This document shows positions 24,918 through 28,773 of a stretch of 28,773 bases of DNA, one piece after another (position 1 is the first letter of the stretch; each line of letters begins with the position of its first letter). The notes below the pieces were generated by a model, which saw only the letters and a program-made list of their open reading frames with translations, searched no databases and was not told the DNA's origin. The stretch comes from JALXCH01 sp964495805 (GTDB taxonomy: Bacteria; Calditrichota; Calditrichia; RBG-13-44-9), in assembly GCA_964495805.1 (NCBI GenBank), contig CAZBWV010000065.1, positions 1 to 28,773 on the forward strand, read 5' to 3'. The position numbers were made by a program, and so were the translations under genes.

Positions 24918-25433
24918 CTATCGTTTTTTCCGGTTGCGGTTTTCCTGCCGGGTTAGCGTTTGAAAGCGCAGGCGGTGGAAATGGCACAGCGCCACTGCCA
25001 GAGCATCGGCAGCATCTTCCGGCTGCGGCACTTCGGGGAGGTGCAGAATATTTTTCACCATCGCCTGAATCTGAACCTTGGAGGCGTTGCCGTTGCCCAC
25101 GATGGACATTTTTACCTCCCGGGGAGAATATTCGGCTACGGGAATTCCGTTCCGGGCGGCAGCAAGCATGGCTGCTGCCCGCGCATGAGCCATCACAATA
25201 GCTGTTTTCTGATTCTGGTGGTAAAACACCTCCTCCACCGCACAAAAATCCGGCTGATATTCCTGAATAACCTGATGGATTCCCTGATGAATGGTGAGCA
25301 ACTTTTCTGCAAACGTGGCACCCCGTCTGGCGTGGATGCCCCCAAAAGTTAAATTTTCCACCTGCTCTTCCGAAGCCTGAACAATACCGTAGCCGGTAAT
25401 GCTCAATCCCGGATCAATTCCCAATATTCTCAA
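24918..25433 (-). CDS. ruvC: Holliday junction resolvase RuvC
   Basis: 171 residues. The catalytic acidic residues of the RuvC nuclease are present: D7 (GIDPG), E67 (AVEE), D140 and D143 (QPEDAADA). The basic tail (NRNRKKR) may aid DNA contact. The start codon is TTG: the frame begins TTG-AGA-ATA-TTG-GGA, and no in-frame ATG lies upstream before a stop, nor is there a clear ribosome site. It forms the complete resolvasome with ruvA and ruvB. Confidence 0.95.
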   Translation of the reverse strand: MRILGIDPGLSITGYGIVQASEEQVENLTFGGIHARRGATFAEKLLTIHQGIHQVIQEYQPDFCAVEEVFYHQNQKTAIVMAHARAAAMLAAARNGIPVAEYSPREVKMSIVGNGNASKVQIQAMVKNILHLPEVPQPEDAADALAVALCHFHRLRFQTLTRQENRNRKKR

Positions 25434-25514
25434 TCAAACAACCGGTGTTTCATGCACACGTTTTTATTAGCAAATCTTTAACTTTCGATGAACCAGGCAA
25501 AACAGGCGGCAATG

Positions 25515-26261
25515 CTACTGCACCCGTTCCATGATCTCTTCATCAATATCGAAGTTGGCAAACACATTCTGGACGTCGTCGCTCTCTTCCAGAGCGTTCA
25601 TCAGCTTCAACATCTGTTCAGCCTGTTTTCCTTCCAGCTTTACCGTGTTCTGGGGAATCATGGTCATCTCGGCATTTTGCACTTCGATACCGGCTTCCTC
25701 CAGGGCAGAACGAACTTTGTACAGGTCTTCGAAGCGGGTGTAGATTTCGTAATATTCATCTTCCACTTTAAAATCGTCTGCACCGGCATCGATGGCGGTA
25801 AGCATCAGTTCTTCTTCGTCATAATTTTCGCGCTTGACACGGATTAGCCCTTTCTTTTCGAACACCCAGCTCACACTGCCGGTTTCCCCCAAATTCCCTC
25901 CGTATTTGCTTAACAGATGGCGAATTTCTGACACGGTGCGATTGCGGTTATCGGTAGTTGCCATGATGTAGAGCGCCACACCGCCGGGACCATAGCCTTC
26001 GAATGTGACCTCTTCGTACACCACCCCGGGCAGTTCGCCGGTTCCCTTGCGAATGGCATTTTCGATATTTTTCATGGGCATGTTGGCGGCTTTGGCATTT
26101 TGTACCGCGGTACGCAACCGCGGATTACTTTCGATGTCGCCACCGCCCATGCGCGCAGCTATGGTAATTTCTTTGATCAATTTGGTAAACAATTTCCCGC
26201 GTAAAGCGTCCTGGCGTTCCTTACGAAATCGGATATTGGCCCATTTGGAATGTCCGGACAT
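25515..26261 (-). CDS. yebC: YebC/PmpR-family protein
   Basis: 248 residues of the YebC/TACO1 family, starting with the diagnostic MSGHSKWANIRFRK and containing GGDIESNPRLRTAVQNAK and GYGPGGVALYI. Members act as transcription regulators or, as shown for TACO1 and some bacterial homologues, help ribosomes at difficult sequences. GGAGG five bases before the ATG gives a strong start. It lies directly upstream of ruvC, the order found in many bacteria. Confidence 0.95.
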   Translation of the reverse strand: MSGHSKWANIRFRKERQDALRGKLFTKLIKEITIAARMGGGDIESNPRLRTAVQNAKAANMPMKNIENAIRKGTGELPGVVYEEVTFEGYGPGGVALYIMATTDNRNRTVSEIRHLLSKYGGNLGETGSVSWVFEKKGLIRVKRENYDEEELMLTAIDAGADDFKVEDEYYEIYTRFEDLYKVRSALEEAGIEVQNAEMTMIPQNTVKLEGKQAEQMLKLMNALEESDDVQNVFANFDIDEEIMERVQ

Positions 26262-26282
26262 CTAAACCTCCAATTGTTTTTT

Positions 26283-26849
26283 TCAGGGTTCATTTACTGG
26301 TTGTTCGTCCCCGGAAGTGGGAACAAGGTTTCCGGGATGGAGAAATACTTTGGTCTTCACAATCCAGGCATTGGGATACCCCATGGAACGGATGATATCG
26401 CGGTAGTGCTCCGCTTCCTCCCTGGTTTTAAAATCGCCCACGCGAACTTTGTAATAAGGTGAGTCAAACTCCAGATAGCAATGCAGATTTAGAGTGGCAA
26501 ACTGCTCCTCGGCAATGGCTTTAGCCTGGGTCGCATTTTCCAGATTTTTGGTAGAAAAAATCTGCACGCGAAATCCATCCACTTTTTCATTATCCGGCGC
26601 TGCCGGTTCCTTTTGTTCCGGGGGAATCTGCATCGGCATCTCCGGTGTAATAGCTTGCGATTCGGCAGGGAAGGTAATATCGTCGTCGTTCAGGGTCAGG
26701 GGATCGAAATTTTCGTCCATTCCACTGGTTTCCTCCAGCACGGTGGGAGCTTCCGGTTGGGGTTCCGGCGGTTTACGGGAAGTCCCCGCACAACCCATCA
26801 ATCCCGCAATGAGCAATACAATAAAGAACTTTTTTCCGTGATGAACCAT
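26283..26849 (-). CDS. SPOR-domain lipoprotein
   Basis: 188 residues. Lipoprotein signal with lipobox LMGC (C20). A Pro/Glu-rich spacer (24-88). A SPOR domain (about 91-166: GFRVQIFSTKNLENATQAKA, YYKVRVGDFKTREEAEHYRD), which binds denuded peptidoglycan glycan strands in the periplasm. A short hydrophilic tail follows. GAGG lies seven bases before the ATG. It is the first gene after the divergent promoter and 21 bases before yebC, so it probably heads the yebC-ruvCAB-queA transcript. A role in cell division or envelope maintenance is inferred from the domain. Confidence 0.88.
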   Translation of the reverse strand: MVHHGKKFFIVLLIAGLMGCAGTSRKPPEPQPEAPTVLEETSGMDENFDPLTLNDDDITFPAESQAITPEMPMQIPPEQKEPAAPDNEKVDGFRVQIFSTKNLENATQAKAIAEEQFATLNLHCYLEFDSPYYKVRVGDFKTREEAEHYRDIIRSMGYPNAWIVKTKVFLHPGNLVPTSGDEQPVNEP

Positions 26850-26877
26850 GAATTTTCCTCTTGTTCAATTCCAACCG

Positions 26878-26906
26878 AAACTAATGAAAAATGGCTGAGT
26901 TTTCAA
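26878..26906 (-). promoter_or_regulatory. Predicted promoter of SPOR-yebC-ruvCAB-queA run
   Basis: On the minus strand: TTGAAA (26906-26901), 17 bases, TAGTTT (26883-26878), about 30 bases before the ATG at 26849. Confidence 0.4.
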
Positions 26907-26950
26907 GGGAAATATCATCCGGTGGCAGAAGTGCTTCTTCTTTTTTTCCG

Positions 26951-26979
26951 TTGAAATGAATTCGGTAGCATTCTAACTT
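26951..26979 (+). promoter_or_regulatory. Predicted promoter of cysteine desulfurase
   Basis: TTGAAA (26951-26956), 17 bases, TAACTT (26974-26979), about 26 bases before the ATG at 27006. It has the same -35 and spacing as the divergent promoter at 26878-26906. Confidence 0.38.
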
Positions 26980-26980
26980 C

Positions 26981-26995
26981 GTTTTGTCACAAAAC
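26981..26995 (+). promoter_or_regulatory. Perfect palindrome at the predicted start site
   Basis: GTTTTGT-C-ACAAAAC is a 15-base perfect inverted repeat lying between the predicted -10 box and the AGGAG ribosome site. It is positioned where a repressor would block initiation. No known operator consensus is recognised. Confidence 0.45.
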
Positions 26996-27005
26996 AGGAG
27001 AGCCC

Positions 27006-28166
27006 ATGGAACGCATTTATCTGGATTACAGCGCGACCACTCCCATGGACGAACGGGTGTTTCAGGCCATGCAGCCTTACTTCAGCGAAATATTTGGCAA
27101 TCCCTCCAGCATTCATCGGGAGGGTCAACAGGCACGAAATGCAGTGGAAGAAGCGCGAAGCACCATGGCGAAATTCTTACAGGTGCGGGAGAGCGAAATC
27201 TTTTTTACCGGTAGTGGTACCGAAGCGGACAATCTGGCGCTGCAAGGGGTGCTGCGGGCAATCGGAAAATCCGAAGCACACATCATTACCACCCGGGTGG
27301 AGCACAAAGCTGTGCTGGAAACCTGCCATTTCCTGGAAAAAGCAGGTTATCGGGTGACCTACCTGCCGGTAAATGAATACGGTCAGGTGGACCCCCGGGA
27401 GGTTCGGCAGGCGTTAACCCCACAAACCATACTGGTTTCCATCATTCACGGCAATAACGAAGTGGGAACGCTCAATCCCCTTGCGGAAATCGGCCAAATT
27501 ACCCGGGAAGCCGGTGTGCTTTTCCACACCGATGCAGTGCAAACATTTGGTAAACTGCCCATTCATCCGGAAGAGCTGGGCGTGGACCTGCTCTCTGCCA
27601 GTGCCCACAAAATTTACGGTCCCAAAGGTGTGGGACTGTTGTACATTCGTCGGGGGGTGCCGTTTTCGCCTGTTCTGTTCGGCGGGGGACAGGAACGGAA
27701 CCGTCGGCCGGGGACGGAAAATGTTCCGGGAATTGTGGGTTTTGCCCGGGCAGTGGAACTTTGCTCTGCTGGCATGAAACAGGAACGTGAGCAAATGGAA
27801 AACCTTCGGCAATATTTTCTGGACAGACTCTACCAGCACATCCCGGACATCCAGCTAAACGGACACCCCGAAGAACGACTCCCCCATGTGTTAAACCTAT
27901 CTTTTCGGGACTGCCACAGCGACACGCTACTGCTGAATCTGGATATGGCAGGTATTGCCGCCTCCGGTGGTTCCGCCTGCTCTTCGGGAACCATTCGGGA
28001 ATCCCATGTGCTCAAGGCGATGGGTATCCCAAAATGGCGGATACGTTCGGCAATTCGTTTCTCCCTGGGACGGAACACCACCCGGGAGGCAATTGACCGC
28101 ACCGTTACCGTGCTTCAAGAAATTGTACAACGAATCCGGAAGCTGAACGGGAAAAATGGGACGTAA
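27006..28166 (+). CDS. iscS: Cysteine desulfurase (NifS/IscS class)
   Basis: 386 residues. PLP enzyme that takes sulfur from cysteine as an enzyme persulfide for Fe-S clusters and thio-modified tRNA. Motifs: YLDYSATTPMD at the start, GNPSSIHREG (31-40), TGSGTEADNLA (68-78), the EH pair with H100, HGNNEVGTLNP (148-158), HTDAVQ (174-179, D176), PLP lysine K202 in SASAHKIYGPKG, RPGTENV (234-240), and active-site C325 in ASGGSACSSG. This is the class I (IscS/NifS) loop. AGGAG lies five bases before the ATG. No iscU, iscR or tRNA thiolase gene follows in the window, so its partners are elsewhere. The last 48 codons are duplicated in inverted orientation at the right end. Confidence 0.94.
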   Translation: MERIYLDYSATTPMDERVFQAMQPYFSEIFGNPSSIHREGQQARNAVEEARSTMAKFLQVRESEIFFTGSGTEADNLALQGVLRAIGKSEAHIITTRVEHKAVLETCHFLEKAGYRVTYLPVNEYGQVDPREVRQALTPQTILVSIIHGNNEVGTLNPLAEIGQITREAGVLFHTDAVQTFGKLPIHPEELGVDLLSASAHKIYGPKGVGLLYIRRGVPFSPVLFGGGQERNRRPGTENVPGIVGFARAVELCSAGMKQEREQMENLRQYFLDRLYQHIPDIQLNGHPEERLPHVLNLSFRDCHSDTLLLNLDMAGIAASGGSACSSGTIRESHVLKAMGIPKWRIRSAIRFSLGRNTTREAIDRTVTVLQEIVQRIRKLNGKNGT

Positions 28167-28215
28167 CGAACGACTGAAAAAATTTCTGGACAGGATAGAC
28201 AGGATGGAACAGGAT
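28020..28215 (+). repeat. Left arm of 196-bp inverted duplication
   Basis: Bases 28020-28215 (last 48 codons of the cysteine desulfurase, its stop and 49 bases beyond) match the reverse complement of 28578-28773 with six substitutions and no gap. Five of the six are transitions. Similarity stops at 28215; it cannot be followed left of 28020 because the window ends. Confidence 0.95.
28190..28215 (+). repeat. Three-copy ACAGGAT short tandem motif
   Basis: ACAGGAT occurs at 28190-28196, 28199-28205 and 28209-28215, with spacing 9 then 10. The reverse complement ATCCTGT lies in the right arm at 28578-28584, 28588-28594 and 28597-28603. The inverted duplication ends exactly at its edge. Confidence 0.7.
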
Positions 28216-28274
28216 TGGGGTTAGATGATTTGAAAAATTATTAAGGATACAACCTGTATGTTTTAGAACCATCT

Positions 28275-28500
28275 ATTAACACCGTGGCTTTAGCCCGGTG
28301 ATTAAAGAATGGTAAGCATGAGGAGAAACCGTTTCAACGGTTTCGGCCCAATATGAATAGACGAACAACAGTAAACCTCCGCAGTTCAGGTGAATTCAAC
28401 GTAATGAAACGCGAAAGGTTGTCAAACGATAAACCGCTGAAGCGGTTTTTAAGATAGAATGGCTTGCGCTGTAACACCGGGCTAAAGCCCCGGTGTTAAT
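28275..28500. repeat. Nested palindromic element with 26-bp terminal inverted repeats
   Basis: Bases 28275-28300 and 28475-28500 are inverted copies of 26 bp with one mismatch. Each is itself a near-palindrome around GGCTTTAGCC. Inside are two more hairpins: GAAACCGT-TTCA-ACGGTTTC (28325-28344) and AAACCGCT-GA-AGCGGTTT (28431-28448). No protein is encoded. The arrangement is like a REP/BIME or MITE-type element; I see no clear target-site duplication. The flanks 28216-28274 and 28501-28577 hold nothing recognisable. Confidence 0.72.
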
Positions 28501-28577
28501 CAATATATAGATTTCTGAACGCAGGGGGGACGCCCGATTACATCGTGCGGATGCAATAATTGTTACTTTCAACCATG

Positions 28578-28773
28578 ATCCTGTTCAATCCTGTCTATCC
28601 TGTCCGGAAATTTTTTCAGTCGTTCGCTACGTCCCATTTTTCCCGTTCAGCTTCCGGATTCGTTGTACAATTTCTTGAAGCACAGTAACGGTGCGGTCAA
28701 TTGCCTCCCGGGTGGTGTCCCGTCCCAGGGAGAAACGAATTGCCGAACGTGTCCGCCATTTTGGGATACCCAT
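28578..28773 (-). repeat. Right arm of 196-bp inverted duplication
   Basis: Reverse-complement copy of 28020-28215. It runs to the last base of the window, so the true length is unknown. The six differences from the left arm argue for a diverged second copy over an exact fold-back artefact. Confidence 0.95.
28627..28773 (-). CDS. C-terminal part of a second cysteine desulfurase copy (cut by window end)
   Basis: On the minus strand 48 codons and a TAG stop correspond to residues 339-386 of the cysteine desulfurase at 27006-28166. The reading frame and stop position are kept. Differences: Ile346 to Thr, Asn357 to Asp, one silent Thr codon and TAA to TAG. The gene continues beyond the right end, so it cannot be told whether it is a full paralogue, a fragment or an assembly feature. 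If complete it would be a tail-to-tail duplicate. Confidence 0.65.
   Translation of the reverse strand: MGIPKWRTRSAIRFSLGRDTTREAIDRTVTVLQEIVQRIRKLNGKNGT

Noticed and set aside
28216..28577. Hidden small transposase or toxin gene between the duplicated arms
   Set aside because: No open frame of useful length with start and ribosome site is visible; the region is filled by palindromes.

Overview
The window reads as chromosomal DNA of a Gram-negative bacterium of the FCB group, most likely Calditrichota/KSB1-like (inference). Three secreted proteins end in the 'YPNPFNP...LGQKV...WDG...G(V)Y' FlgD/Ig-like tail used as a type IX-type sorting tag. There is also an outer-membrane porin-like barrel, a SPOR lipoprotein, and many large secreted carbohydrate-active proteins. 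I see no rRNA, tRNA, CRISPR array, transposase or prophage gene.

Layout. 1-231: low-complexity DNA with a 7-bp tandem repeat, a G-quadruplex motif and a terminator-like hairpin. 232-3443 (+): a fused K+ channel/RCK/receiver/HPt protein, an AhpD-like protein and a ferritin-VIT1 (MbfA-like) metal transporter, closed by a symmetrical terminator at 3551-3583. 3631-9664 (-): a beta-propeller protein, an M23 peptidase and a GH18 protein; the last two share the same FN3, GATase-like and sorting-tail scaffold. 9840-14262 (-): a zinc/manganese-uptake-like cluster (small His-containing membrane protein, porin-like barrel, ZnuA-like binding protein, ZnuB-like permease with an added C-terminal domain), with no ATPase gene. 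14478-15842 (-): a beta-propeller phytase-like secreted protein with a strongly structured upstream region and a G-rich 3' tract. 16106-22081 (-): an exported amylo-alpha-1,6-glucosidase with a glucodextranase-type C-terminal module and an exported GH13 alpha-amylase-like enzyme, together an alpha-glucan degrading pair. 22144-26849 (-): a housekeeping run of SPOR lipoprotein, yebC, ruvC, ruvA, ruvB and queA. 27006-28166 (+): a cysteine desulfurase divergent from that run. 28020-28773: a 196-bp near-identical inverted duplication of the desulfurase 3' end, enclosing a nested palindromic element.

How the genes work together. The minus-strand block from 22081 down to 14478 points to degradation of extracellular or periplasmic storage glucan plus phosphate release from phytate-like substrates. 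The GH18 and M23 proteins point to remodelling or lysis of cell-wall or chitin-like polymers. The 9.8-14.3 kb cluster should bring a divalent metal across both membranes. The first three genes concern ion homeostasis.

Most unusual points: the K+ channel-phosphorelay fusion; the ATPase-less metal cluster, with a palindrome inside its predicted promoter; competing hairpins upstream of the phytase-like gene; and the inverted desulfurase duplication around a palindromic element at the right end. No database search or folding program was run, so family assignments rest on recognised motifs.
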